A DNA stretch of 64,000 nucleotides. It comes from a bacterium (lineage in GTDB: Bacteria > Moduliflexota > Moduliflexia > Moduliflexales > JAUQPW01). The DNA is taken from positions 55,376-119,375 of the forward strand of contig JAUQPW010000003.1 in the NCBI GenBank assembly GCA_030550175.1. Reading direction: 5' to 3'. Both the position numbers and the translations under genes were made by a program. Positions 26,382 through 35,280 of this stretch are shown here, piece after piece (within the stretch, counting starts at the first letter, position 1; each line of letters starts with the position of its first letter). Below the pieces are notes generated by a model. The model saw only the letters and a program-made list of their open reading frames with translations. It was not told where the DNA came from and did no database searches.

Positions 26382-26698
26382 CCTGCCTGATTTAGAGACT
26401 GTTCAGGTTGACTTATTGAATTCTCCATGGGTTATAGCGCTTGATTTATCCCTTCAACTCATTTAAATAATCTTCGACCAAATTAGTCTTATATCGTACT
26501 ATAACCCTAGCAGGTATAAAAGCTTTAAAAGCTCGACCAGTTTATTTTTAATGTACTAAGTAGAAAAGAAAAAGCCATGGTCCAGTTTGTTCCTCCTCAT
26601 AGCGTTCATTCCTTTCCCCAGGCTCCGGGCAGGTTTTGAGTTGAAGGGTTCCAGACTTCATCTTTATCTCCCCTCATCATAATGTCTCCAGGCTTAAC
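26382..26698. other. Intergenic stretch between convergent genes, nothing recognised
   Basis: No ORF with family similarity and no clear terminator hairpin with a T-tract are visible in these 317 bases. Confidence 0.45.
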
Positions 26699-27421
26699 TT
26701 AATAGGATGGTCTCCACTGTCGAGCATCCAAAGACTGGCCGGTAACTTCTTTAGCTTCTGAGGAGGCCAGATAAACGAAAACCTCCGTAATATCTTCGGG
26801 CTTTGGTAAGGTAGCCGGATCTTCCTCTGGATAAGCCTGGGCGCGCATCCTGGTAGCAGCTTTTCCGGGGTTTACAGAGTTCACCCGGATCCCATAGGTT
26901 TTGACTTCTTCGGCCAGAACCTTTGTTAAATACTCAACGGCGACTTTGGAGATGGCATAAGGACCCCAGTGGGTAGCGACCCGATGAACCACACCGGAAG
27001 AGAGATTGATGATACTCCCGGTACGCTGCTTCATCATAATGGGGAGAACCTCCCGACAGCAGAGAAAGGTTCCCTTGAGGTTTACATCCAATGTGAGATT
27101 CCAGTCTTGAGTTGAGACTTCTACCAGAGGAACTCGAGGAGTCAGAACCCCTGCGTTATTGATCAATGTATCGATTCGTCCGAAGGTTTCCATTGATTTT
27201 TGCACCATTTCCCGAACCTCCTCTTCCCGAGAAACATCGACCTTAAGAGGAAGGGCCTTCTGACCCTGTTGTTGAACTTCTGAGGCGGTTGCCAGGATTT
27301 CAGGTTCGGTTCGGGCTACCAAAATTACATGACTCCCTTCTCTGGCAAAGGCTAAGGCCAGGGCTTTTCCAATCCCCCGGCCTCCTCCGGTTATAAGGGT
27401 AATCTGATCTTTTAGCCTCAT
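26699..27421 (-). CDS. Short-chain dehydrogenase/reductase
   Basis: A 240-residue SDR starting at ATG 27421 (MRLKDQITLITGG), with GGAAGGAGG nine bases upstream. It has TGGGRGIG (about 11-18), NNAGV, a catalytic Ser in INLSSGVVH and the YAISK active site. The end is TGQSLDARQWRPSY. The C-terminus is slightly unusual, since SDRs normally end in a D-G-G segment. The start codon overlaps the end of a DNA-glycosylase relic by four bases, suggesting that deletion of that gene's front part placed the SDR under a new upstream region. Substrate unknown. Confidence 0.85.
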   Translation of the reverse strand: MRLKDQITLITGGGRGIGKALALAFAREGSHVILVARTEPEILATASEVQQQGQKALPLKVDVSREEEVREMVQKSMETFGRIDTLINNAGVLTPRVPLVEVSTQDWNLTLDVNLKGTFLCCREVLPIMMKQRTGSIINLSSGVVHRVATHWGPYAISKVAVEYLTKVLAEEVKTYGIRVNSVNPGKAATRMRAQAYPEEDPATLPKPEDITEVFVYLASSEAKEVTGQSLDARQWRPSY

Positions 27422-27651
27422 ATTTGACCTCCTTCCGGACCCTCCAGGCTTTTCCATAAATAGAGCGTGGTCACAGTTCGATAAGGTCTCCAGGGTTCGG
27501 CCAGGTTCCGAATAACAGGAGCCCGTGGGAGTTCCTCGAATTGATAGGCCTTCTGAATGGCTTTTCGCAATCCCAAATCATCCACTTTCTTTAAGGCAGT
27601 CACAGGACCTCTTAGAGAAATTCCTCGGACCATAGCCACTTTACCCTTCAA
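27418..27651 (-). pseudogene. C-terminal relic of an AlkA/HhH-GPD DNA glycosylase
   Basis: The 77 codons encode VDDLGLRKAIQKAY and LAEPWRPYRTVTTLYLWKSLEG, the signature C-terminus of 3-methyladenine DNA glycosylase II, including the aspartate (DDLGLRK) of the catalytic HhH-GPD region. The helix-hairpin-helix itself and the whole N-terminal half are missing, and the bases upstream of 27651 are AT-rich non-coding. I consider it a truncated gene rather than a small functional protein. Confidence 0.65.
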
Positions 27652-27782
27652 ATAAAGAAGTTATCTTAAAAAAATACTTTTCTTTATCTTTAGACAAGAT
27701 ATTTTATTTATTAACATCGCAAAAAATCTAAATTCAATAAACCCCAATCCAGAAGAACAGGTAAGAGAGAGGAGGAAATAAC

Positions 27783-28820
27783 ATGAAAAAAATGACCCTG
27801 TTATCCCTAATCATTCTATTTTCTATGGTGTTTGTTCCATTAAAAGCCGAAGCTTTAAAACTCGTGACTTACACCTTTGAAGGAGAAATGCGGATAGGAG
27901 CTCTTCTGGATGATAATAAAGTGGTAGATCTTAACCGGGCTTATCAAGCACTTTTGCAACAACGAGGAGATCCCCGGCCTGAAGCTATGGCGGCGGCTGT
28001 TGTTCCATCGACTATGCTAGAATTTCTCCAGGGGGGCGAGAGATCCCTGGAGGCTGCCAGGGAAGCGATGGCATTTGTCCAAAAGGAATCTGCTTCAAAG
28101 CTAAAGGCAGATGGGATCCTTCGGGACCTCGCGTTGGTAAAACTAGAGGCTCCCATTCCCAGACCGTCCAAAATTACCAATTTGGGTCTTAACTATCGAG
28201 ACCATGCCGCCGAGACAGGACAAGAAGTTCCTAAGGTTCCTTTACTCTTTGGAGCATATCCCAGTGCGGTCATTGGACCTGGGGATGCCATCGTTATTCC
28301 CATGGGGAGTGAAGAACCTGATTATGAAGCAGAGCTCGGGGTAGTAATCGGTAAACGAGGTAAACATATTCCTCCGGAAAAAGCCATGGATTATATTGCC
28401 GGTTATCTCATTGTCAATGATGTTTCAGCTCGAGATTGGCAGCGACGGACCAGTCAGTTCCTGATTGGTAAAACTCCCGATACCTTTAAACCCATGGGAC
28501 CTTATCTGGTAACTAAAGATGAAATCCCCAATCCCCATAACTTAACCATTAAGCTGTGGGTTAATGACGAGCTACGTCAGAATTCCAATACCGGGCAACA
28601 GGTTTTTAAGATCTGGGAGGTAATTGCTTACATCTCAAATATCTGGACCTTAGAACCCGGGGACATAATTTCCACCGGCACTCCGGCAGGAGTCGGACAG
28701 GCCCGCAAGCCTCCTATTTTCTTGAAGCCGGGAGATCGCGTGCGAATAGAAATCTCCGGTCTAGGTCTATTGGAAAATCCGGTAATGGCGGAAAAACAAG
28801 TTGTAGAAGAAGGAGGCTAA
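27783..28820 (+). CDS. Fumarylacetoacetate-hydrolase-family protein with signal peptide
   Basis: A 345-residue FAH-superfamily enzyme. The C-terminal FAH fold (about 125-340) has [17 protein letters not shown], the metal-binding acidic set in [25 protein letters not shown] and STGTPAGVG. Unusually, the protein begins with a hydrophobic segment (4-18) and a plausible cleavage site at KAEA-L, preceded by AGAGAGGAGG and ATG 27783, so it appears exported. FAH-family hydrolases and decarboxylases act on catechol-derived diketo acids and are normally cytoplasmic. An S9 peptidase gene starts 10 bases after its stop, making a likely two-gene operon. Confidence 0.85.
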   Translation: MKKMTLLSLIILFSMVFVPLKAEALKLVTYTFEGEMRIGALLDDNKVVDLNRAYQALLQQRGDPRPEAMAAAVVPSTMLEFLQGGERSLEAAREAMAFVQKESASKLKADGILRDLALVKLEAPIPRPSKITNLGLNYRDHAAETGQEVPKVPLLFGAYPSAVIGPGDAIVIPMGSEEPDYEAELGVVIGKRGKHIPPEKAMDYIAGYLIVNDVSARDWQRRTSQFLIGKTPDTFKPMGPYLVTKDEIPNPHNLTIKLWVNDELRQNSNTGQQVFKIWEVIAYISNIWTLEPGDIISTGTPAGVGQARKPPIFLKPGDRVRIEISGLGLLENPVMAEKQVVEEGG

Positions 28821-28830
28821 ACCCTGTAAA

Positions 28831-30762
28831 ATGACTCATCCTCAAATAGCACCTTATGGTTCCTGGAAATCGCCGATCACTGCGGATCTGGTTGCCTCTG
28901 GAGCCCTGCGATTAGAGCAGATCGCTTTGGATGGCGAAGATATTTACTGGATTGAAACCCGACCAACCGAAGGGGGACGGAATGCCATCGTGAAATATAC
29001 CCCGGATGGACAAACGATGGAGGTAATTCCTCCCCCATTCAATGCCCGCACGCGAGTCCATGAATATGGAGGGGGTTCTTTTGCGGTCAGGGAAGGAATC
29101 CTTTACTTTTCAAACTTTGCAGATCAACGGGTTTATCGCCAGACTCCCGGTTCAACCCCGCAACCGCTCACCCCTGACACAAATCTTTACTATGCCGATG
29201 GAGTGATTGATCCTTACCGGAAACGGATGATTTGTGTACGAGAAGATCATACGGTAACCGGCGCTGAACCTATAACCACGCTGGTAAGTCTGGATTTAGA
29301 GAAAGGGGGACCTGGTGAAGTACTGATTTCCGGAAATGATTTTTATGCCTCACCTCGCCTCAGTCCAGATGGATCTCGTCTGGCCTGGCTCACCTGGAAT
29401 CATCCGAATATGCCATGGGATGGGACTGAATTATGGGTTGGCAAGGTGAGAGAGGATGGTTCACTGAGCCAGACCCGGCGGGTAGCCGGAGGTATTGAAG
29501 AATCCATTTTTCAACCCGAATGGTCTCCGGATGGTCTCCTATACTTTGTCTCCGACCGAACCGGTTGGTGGAACCTCTACCGCTGGCGGAATGAAAATAT
29601 CGAACCCCTATATGAAAAGGAAGCCGAGTTTGGAAGACCCCAATGGGTTTTTGGACTATCCACTTATGCCTTTGAGTCCTCCCACCGCATAATCTGTACC
29701 TATACGCAGCAAGGGATCTGGTACCTGGCGACCCTGGACCTGGAAACCCGTCGACTAAACCCTCTGGAAATCCCTTATACAGAGATAGTCAATCTGCGAG
29801 CAGTACCGGGTAAGGCAATATTTATCGCCGGGTCCCCCACCGAACCGGCATCGATAGTCCAGCTTGAGGTAGCTACCAAACAGATCCAGGTGTTACGCCG
29901 TTCCAGTAATATCGAGATAGATCCCGATTATTTATCGATTCCTCAACCTATAGAGTTCCCAACAGAGCAGGGACAGACGGCTCATGCCTTCTTCTATGCA
30001 CCTAAAAACCGAGATTTCAAAGCTCCAGCCGATGAACGGCCGCCCCTGCTTGTTAAGAGCCATGGAGGACCAACGGCTGCTACCTCTACGACCCTCAACC
30101 TGGGTATTCAATACTGGACCAGTCGTGGTATTGCCGTCCTGGATGTGAACTATGGAGGCAGTACCGGGTATGGACGGGCCTATCGACAAAGGCTCCAGGG
30201 TCGATGGGGCATCGTGGATGTAGAGGATTGTGTGAATGGGGCCCGTTATTTAATTGAACGAGGGGAAATCGATGGAAATCGTCTGGCTATCGATGGGGGA
30301 AGCGCAGGAGGCTATACAACGCTGTGCGCGCTGACCTTCCGGAACCTTTTCAAGGCCGGCGCCAGCTATTATGGCGTTAGTGACTTAGAAGCCCTGGCCA
30401 AGGATACCCATAAGTTCGAAGCGCATTATCTGGACGGCTTGATCGGTCCTTACCCAGAGCAACGGGATCTCTATCGGGAGCGTTCTCCCATTCATTTTAT
30501 CGACCGCCTCTCCTGTCCTGTTATTTTTTTCCAGGGGCTTGAGGACAAAGTAGTTCCTCCTGACCAGGCCGAGAAGATGTTTGAAGCCGTACGCGCAAAA
30601 GGACTACCAGTAGCTTACCTCCCCTTCCAGGGCGAGCAACACGGCTTCCGTCGAGCAGAGAATATTAAGCGGGCCCTGGAGGCAGAGCTTTACTTTTATT
30701 CCAGGATTTTTGGGTTTGCACTCGCCGATCCCATTGAACCAGTGTTAATCGAAAATCTTTAA
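28831..30762 (+). CDS. S9-family (prolyl oligopeptidase/acylaminoacyl peptidase) serine peptidase
   Basis: A 643-residue enzyme. The N-terminal seven-bladed propeller (about 30-380) shows WD-like [13 protein letters not shown] and [13 protein letters not shown] repeats. The C-terminal alpha/beta-hydrolase has the nucleophile in GGSAGGY (Ser about 491), the acid in [10 protein letters not shown] (Asp about 571) and the histidine in GEQHGF (about 603). No signal peptide is visible, so it is probably cytoplasmic. It likely trims short or acylated peptides. It is translated 10 bases after the FAH gene without a strong own ribosome site, consistent with coupling. Confidence 0.9.
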   Translation: MTHPQIAPYGSWKSPITADLVASGALRLEQIALDGEDIYWIETRPTEGGRNAIVKYTPDGQTMEVIPPPFNARTRVHEYGGGSFAVREGILYFSNFADQRVYRQTPGSTPQPLTPDTNLYYADGVIDPYRKRMICVREDHTVTGAEPITTLVSLDLEKGGPGEVLISGNDFYASPRLSPDGSRLAWLTWNHPNMPWDGTELWVGKVREDGSLSQTRRVAGGIEESIFQPEWSPDGLLYFVSDRTGWWNLYRWRNENIEPLYEKEAEFGRPQWVFGLSTYAFESSHRIICTYTQQGIWYLATLDLETRRLNPLEIPYTEIVNLRAVPGKAIFIAGSPTEPASIVQLEVATKQIQVLRRSSNIEIDPDYLSIPQPIEFPTEQGQTAHAFFYAPKNRDFKAPADERPPLLVKSHGGPTAATSTTLNLGIQYWTSRGIAVLDVNYGGSTGYGRAYRQRLQGRWGIVDVEDCVNGARYLIERGEIDGNRLAIDGGSAGGYTTLCALTFRNLFKAGASYYGVSDLEALAKDTHKFEAHYLDGLIGPYPEQRDLYRERSPIHFIDRLSCPVIFFQGLEDKVVPPDQAEKMFEAVRAKGLPVAYLPFQGEQHGFRRAENIKRALEAELYFYSRIFGFALADPIEPVLIENL

Positions 30763-30830
30763 GAATGACTTATTCCCACTTTATCCCCTATTATAAAACC
30801 CGCCCTCTGTAAACCCATCGGAAAAGTTTA

Positions 30831-31637
30831 TTATTCCAACTTACCAAAGCGACGCCGATATTCTTCAAGTAACTGTTCTGCCCGTTCCGCCCGCTGCCTC
30901 TCCTGCTCTGCCCGCTGCCTTTCTTGCTCCGCCCGCTGTTTTTCTTGCTCTGCGCGCTGCCTCTCCTGCTCTGCGCGCTGCCTCTCCTGCTCTGCCCGCT
31001 GCCTTTCTTGCTGAGCTAGCTCCCAAGGGGTCGGTACCACATCCCCCCCCTCCGTTATCCAACGTAACCATCCTTCACGTATACCCAAATAAAGTCCGGT
31101 TGCGGGAGAATAGATTTTTCCTTCCTCATCCGGTTCTACTTCTTCATATCGCGTACTTCGCAAATGATACCCCTTAAACTCCTGACTGAACGGATCGTAC
31201 AGATAATACTCCCCTGTTCGAAACACCCGTTCGTACAAGGTTTTCTTCTCTCCTTTATCCTCCTGCCTCGTAGTATCAGACAGTAATTCTATAATTACAT
31301 CGGGAAAGCGCATCCCTTCCTGCCACACTACCCAACTCTTCCGTTCTCGATCTTCTACATCTAGTACTAAGAAAAAATCGGGTCCTCTAAACTTCCTTTT
31401 ACTTTGTGGGTCATAATGTAAAAACATATTTCCCCCCACATAATAATTCTTTCGATCCGACCAATGTACCTTGAGCGATTCAATCAAAATGTTCATCTGA
31501 TCTCGATGCCGTGCAGTTTCCATGGGTTCTCCATCATCATAGGGCAAGTCATCCTCTGTTGGGAGGGATTGGATACTTTCGAGGACTTCTGGCTCGGTGA
31601 TGGGCTCCGTAAGGGAAGATATATCCGGAAAGCTCAT
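30831..31637 (-). CDS. Uma2-family putative endonuclease with coiled-coil repeat tail
   Basis: A 268-residue protein. The N-terminal Uma2 domain (PD-(D/E)xK-like, about 25-190) has FPDVIIELLSDTTRQEDKGEKKTLYERV and GEYYLYDP, including the conserved E-L-L-S-D and K. The C-terminal 60 residues are six near-identical heptads of the ERQRAEQ type, encoded by 21-bp tandem repeats at about 30888-31013, then LLEEYRRRFGKLE. The tail should form a long parallel coiled coil. ATG 31637 is preferred, with AAGGAG six bases upstream. Uma2 genes are abundant in cyanobacteria and Chloroflexi, with uncertain roles, often thought to be linked to mobile DNA. Confidence 0.8.
   Translation of the reverse strand: MSFPDISSLTEPITEPEVLESIQSLPTEDDLPYDDGEPMETARHRDQMNILIESLKVHWSDRKNYYVGGNMFLHYDPQSKRKFRGPDFFLVLDVEDRERKSWVVWQEGMRFPDVIIELLSDTTRQEDKGEKKTLYERVFRTGEYYLYDPFSQEFKGYHLRSTRYEEVEPDEEGKIYSPATGLYLGIREGWLRWITEGGDVVPTPWELAQQERQRAEQERQRAEQERQRAEQEKQRAEQERQRAEQERQRAERAEQLLEEYRRRFGKLE
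30888..31013. repeat. Six 21-bp in-frame tandem repeats in the Uma2 gene
   Basis: GCCCGCTGCCTCTCCTGCTCT-type units repeat about six times with few substitutions, each encoding one ERQRAEQ heptad. Copy number is likely to vary between strains by slippage. Confidence 0.75.
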
Positions 31638-31852
31638 ACTATTCTCCTTAGAGTTGAAGGTTCGAAAAGGATTAACTCTTCCAGTCAAATTTTAGTTTTA
31701 TTTTAACCTTACTCAAGGTTAGATTCAAGAAAAAATTGTTCCTCAAAGGAAGCCATCTCTACCTTCCCGGGGGACTACTTATAGCCTATGCCAACAATTA
31801 AATTTGCCAAACCGACAGGAATTGTTTACCCTTATAAAGGAGGTGATACCGC

Positions 31853-33637
31853 GTGTCGGATCGCAAAATACTTCGTTGCACCCGGGACTTTATAGAGCTT
31901 CTTAAAAAAGAAAACCAGTTATGGATTCTGGAAGATGAGGTGGATCCCCATCTGGAGTTGGCCCAGATCCAGCGCGAGGTTTGTCGAAGAAAAGGACCTG
32001 CGGTGCTCTATACCCGGGTTAAAGGAACTCCTTTTCCCGTTGCAACTAATCTGTATGGTTCTGCGCGACGATTGGAATTGGCCTTTGGGGAACGGCCCTT
32101 TCGATTTATTCAAGGACTGGCCGAGATGATTCACCAATTGATGCCACCTACGGCCGGGAAGCTATGGGCTTCACGAGATGTGTTGGGACAGGCTTTGAGA
32201 ATCGGTCTGAAAAATCGCCGACGAGGAGCTGTTTTTGAGAATTCTATCCAACCGGTGGATTTGATGCAACTTCCTCAGATTAAAAGCTGGCCGGAGGATG
32301 GGGGAGCTTTTATTACCCTGCCTCTGGTTTATACCGAAAGTCCTTCCAGTGGAGAAAGTAATCTGGGAATGTATCGGATGCAAATGTTCGACGCTACCCA
32401 TGCGGGTATGCATATTCAAATCCATCGCGGGGGTGGATTTCACTATCATGAAGCTGAAACCTCCGGTAATCCCCTACCAGTTAATGTCTTCATAGGAGGC
32501 CCCCCCGCCATGACCCTTGCAGCTATAGCCCCTTTACCGGAAGATATTCCCGAATTGCTCTTTGCTTCTTTATTAATGGGACAGAAACTGGAAGTGGGTA
32601 GACCGGATAAAGCCTTTGGGCGTATTGTCTGGGATAGTGACTTTTGCTTGCAGGGATGGATGCCACCTGGGAAAAGACGACCTGAAGGGCCTTTCGGCGA
32701 TCATTATGGTTACTATTCCCTTTGCCATGAGTATCCTTACATGGAAATTAAATCGATCCATTATCGAAAGGGAGCTATTTATCCCGCTACGGTAGTCGGC
32801 AGACCTCCCCAGGAAGATCACTATATCGCAGAGTTTTTACAAGAACTTTTAGCTCCACTTTTTCCCTTAGTAATGCCCGGTGTGATTAAGATTTGGGCTT
32901 ATGAAGAGTCTGGAGTTCACTCTTTGGCCGGGGCAGTAGTCAAGAACCGCTACTATAAAGAGGCTTTCACCAGTGCATTGCGAATCCTGGGCGAGGGGCA
33001 ATTGTCCCTGACCAAATTTTTGCTGGTTACCGATCAAAAGGTAGATCCCAAGAACTTTAAAGAATTCTTCACCCGGATTCTTGAAAGGGCCGATTTTCGG
33101 CAAGATCTTTTTATTCTTTCCAACACCTCTCAGGATACTTTGGATTATACAGGACCCAGGATCAATGAGGGAAGTAAAGCTATTTTATTGGGGCTTGGAG
33201 AAAAAAAACGGACTCTACCAACCCAGTGGCAAGGGACTTTCAAAAGTCCGCAATTTACCCATGCCGAATATTTCTGCCCCGGAGTCCTTTGTGTAACCGG
33301 AACCTCGTTTAAGCATCGCCCTGATCTGGCTCTTGAATTGGTTCAAGAGCCCGCCATTCAAGACTTTGCAATGGTTTTTCTGTTAGACGATGCCCGGGCA
33401 GCCGTCCGATCTCCAGAAGACTTCATCTGGCATGTATTCACACGCTTCGAGCCGGCTGCAGATATTTACGGACGGAAAGTGGAAGTACGATTTCATCTGG
33501 GTATAGAAGGCCCTGTGGTTGTTGATTGTCGACTCAAACCCTGGTATCCTAAAGTCTTAGAAGAAGACCCTGAAGTAGCCCGGCGGGTTCAGCAAAAGTG
33601 GGGGGCTACTCTAGATGCTCTATGCAAACAAGGGTAA
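31853..33637 (+). CDS. UbiD-family decarboxylase
   Basis: A 594-residue prenylated-FMN-dependent decarboxylase. The start is GTG 31853 with a near-perfect AAGGAGGTGAT site seven bases upstream. Family features are GPAVLYTRVKG near the N-terminus, GMHIQIHRGGGFHY in the middle, PEGPFGDHYGYYS, and the strongly conserved GRPPQEDHYIAEF segment with its acidic catalytic residue. The substrate could be an aromatic or unsaturated acid, including 4-hydroxybenzoate-type quinone precursors. No ubiX (flavin prenyltransferase) or other quinone gene is nearby. It is monocistronic. Confidence 0.85.
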   Translation: MSDRKILRCTRDFIELLKKENQLWILEDEVDPHLELAQIQREVCRRKGPAVLYTRVKGTPFPVATNLYGSARRLELAFGERPFRFIQGLAEMIHQLMPPTAGKLWASRDVLGQALRIGLKNRRRGAVFENSIQPVDLMQLPQIKSWPEDGGAFITLPLVYTESPSSGESNLGMYRMQMFDATHAGMHIQIHRGGGFHYHEAETSGNPLPVNVFIGGPPAMTLAAIAPLPEDIPELLFASLLMGQKLEVGRPDKAFGRIVWDSDFCLQGWMPPGKRRPEGPFGDHYGYYSLCHEYPYMEIKSIHYRKGAIYPATVVGRPPQEDHYIAEFLQELLAPLFPLVMPGVIKIWAYEESGVHSLAGAVVKNRYYKEAFTSALRILGEGQLSLTKFLLVTDQKVDPKNFKEFFTRILERADFRQDLFILSNTSQDTLDYTGPRINEGSKAILLGLGEKKRTLPTQWQGTFKSPQFTHAEYFCPGVLCVTGTSFKHRPDLALELVQEPAIQDFAMVFLLDDARAAVRSPEDFIWHVFTRFEPAADIYGRKVEVRFHLGIEGPVVVDCRLKPWYPKVLEEDPEVARRVQQKWGATLDALCKQG

Positions 33638-33660
33638 CTTAGGAGTTTTGAGAACTCTAC

Positions 33661-33710
33661 CATTCGCCATTCACTATTCCCCATTCGCCTGGAGCTTGTC
33701 GAAGGATAAA
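33661..33710. repeat. Period-7 repeat followed by a CTTGTCGAAGGAT repeat
   Basis: CATTCGC-CATTCAC-TATTCCC-CATTCGC (33661-33688) is a four-unit heptad run. It is followed at once by CTGGAGCTTGTCGAAGGAT, related to the sequence at 19666-19692. The whole lies just after ubiD. Confidence 0.55.
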
Positions 33711-33834
33711 TCCCTTGAAATCGAGAACCCGGGGCCATCCTCCGACAAACTCCAGATGGGCAGAGAGGAACCCATTTTCCAGGCTAATTTAAGAGGGGTA
33801 CTTTCGGAGATACTCCCTATGACCCCGGTTCATT

Positions 33835-34410
33835 TTATCGTACACCCCCCGTGGGAGCACCAGCCGTTGGGGTCTCACCTTCAGGAGTACTGCCGGTTGC
33901 ACCGCTTATACCGGGCCCGGTTCTGTTCAACCTGCTATCCGATGTAGAAGTATTCCCCGGGGTAATCCCACCGGTTGTGGTCCCACTCTTTGGACTTGTT
34001 GCCGCACCACCCTGTGTAATTGAACCGGTTGTAGTACCCGCCGTCGGAAAATTGCCTGTTACACCTGGGGTAGTATTACCTAGCGTCGTACTCCCCGGGG
34101 TCGTATAAGGAGTACCCCCGGCTACTCCAGTCCCGGTACCGGTTGGAGTGGTAGCTGTAGGGGCCCCAGTTGGATTACCGGGACCGGCTACCTTCCCACC
34201 CGGCTTATCGGTTGGGGTCGTACCGATACCGGAACCTGGCACACTATCCATGGTACCACTTGCCCCTCCGACGATAGTTCCCCCGATAATACCCGGTCGA
34301 GGACCCCGCGAAACTACCCCGACGCTTTCCGTGTCTCTTTTATTTTCACGTACACATCCTGTAATTACCAGGAAGACCAGACCGACTATCCCTAATTCCC
34401 TCGTAAACAT
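33835..34410 (-). CDS. Low-complexity Gly/Thr/Pro-rich lipoprotein
   Basis: A 191-residue protein. A short signal peptide ends in VITGC (lipid-modified cysteine about residue 18). The rest is almost entirely Gly, Thr, Pro, Ser and Ala in degenerate turns such as GTTTGGITPGNT and TPGSTTLGNTTPG, without hydrophobic core. It is likely disordered and surface- or periplasm-exposed, perhaps a linker or spacer. The reverse strand also has open frames through this region, as expected from composition, but the lipobox and start favour the minus strand. Function unknown. Confidence 0.6.
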   Translation of the reverse strand: MFTRELGIVGLVFLVITGCVRENKRDTESVGVVSRGPRPGIIGGTIVGGASGTMDSVPGSGIGTTPTDKPGGKVAGPGNPTGAPTATTPTGTGTGVAGGTPYTTPGSTTLGNTTPGVTGNFPTAGTTTGSITQGGAATSPKSGTTTGGITPGNTSTSDSRLNRTGPGISGATGSTPEGETPTAGAPTGGVR

Positions 34411-34788
34411 ACTCCGTTCCTTCCTTAAAGGGTTAAGACAAATTTAAACTTACCTTAAACTAAATATAACTTATTTAAATATTGTTTTACAGTTTTAAAT
34501 TATTTACTACCTTTTATTCGTCGAAAGCCGAATTAATAGAATCTGTTTATCATGTTGGATGCTTTCTGATATTCTTAAAGGAACTTGAGGCTCTATCTTG
34601 TAGGTTCCTGAACCGGAAAAAACTCTCTTTTTAAAAAAAGGATTTGACGAAGAGAGGAGAATCAGTTTTCTAAGATAAACCCGGAAGGAGGAGCTTTCAT
34701 CTTTAAAGGCCATAGGATTAAGTTAAGTTCGCTTTAAATCTCTGATCGGCGAATTTATCCCATGGTATGGGAAGTAAAGGAGGGCAAA
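34411..34788. other. Intergenic stretch, no gene accepted
   Basis: AT-rich. A 68-codon minus-strand frame at 34507-34713 has no ribosome site, domain or export signal, so I leave it out. No clear terminator is seen. Confidence 0.45.
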
Positions 34789-35280
34789 ATGAAGAGGAAG
34801 AGAAAGACCTTAGGGTTTTCCATAGGAATGATAGCTGTTGTTTTTGGGGCTTTGGGAATGACGGCTCCTAAAGGCGATATGCCCCGGCATGAAGATATGG
34901 TAACGGCTGCCCAAAAATTCTTGGAAGCGTTGGGTCCCGGACTGGGAGCCAGGGCTGTTTTCCCCTTTGAGAGCGAAGAGAGGTTCAGGTGGCATTTTGT
35001 TCCCAATGAGATGTTCAAAAGGAGTGGCATAAGTATCAAAGAAATGACCTATGATCAGCGAAAAGCCGCCCATGCCAAGCTTGAGAAGATCAAAAAGGCA
35101 GGAATTGAGAAAATTTATTTTGCCTGGGCCGGGAGTACAGAACCGGGTAAAGAACATTATTATCGTGTCCAGGGACCAAACTTGCTGATCGAATACGATA
35201 ATACCCAGAATAATGCCAACCACATCCATGCCGTTTTAAGGGACCCCGACGATGACTACGGATTTTCTAGTTTAGGATAG
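34789..35280 (+). CDS. Shortened DUF3500-family exported protein
   Basis: A 163-residue protein from ATG 34789 (GGAGG six bases upstream). The N-terminal signal segment (about 6-26) is followed by DUF3500 motifs FPFESEERFRWHFVPNEMF and ISIKEMTYDQRKAAHAKL. The end carries YYRVQGPNLLIEYDNTQ and NNANHIHAVLRDPDDDYG, the family's C-terminal signature. Typical members are about 300 residues or more. Here the roughly 100 middle residues are missing in frame, joined near KIKKAGIEKIYFAWAGS. It could be a functional mini-version or an internal-deletion derivative. Family function is not established. Confidence 0.7.
   Translation: MKRKRKTLGFSIGMIAVVFGALGMTAPKGDMPRHEDMVTAAQKFLEALGPGLGARAVFPFESEERFRWHFVPNEMFKRSGISIKEMTYDQRKAAHAKLEKIKKAGIEKIYFAWAGSTEPGKEHYYRVQGPNLLIEYDNTQNNANHIHAVLRDPDDDYGFSSLG

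Noticed and set aside
30888..31013. CRISPR array
   Set aside because: The repeats are contiguous 21-bp units without spacers and lie in a coding frame; no cas genes are present.
33851..34447. Plus-strand ORFs opposite the Gly/Thr/Pro-rich lipoprotein
   Set aside because: They are compositional shadows; only the minus strand gives a signal peptide with lipobox.
34507..34713. 68-codon minus-strand ORF
   Set aside because: No ribosome site, domain, export signal or neighbour support.
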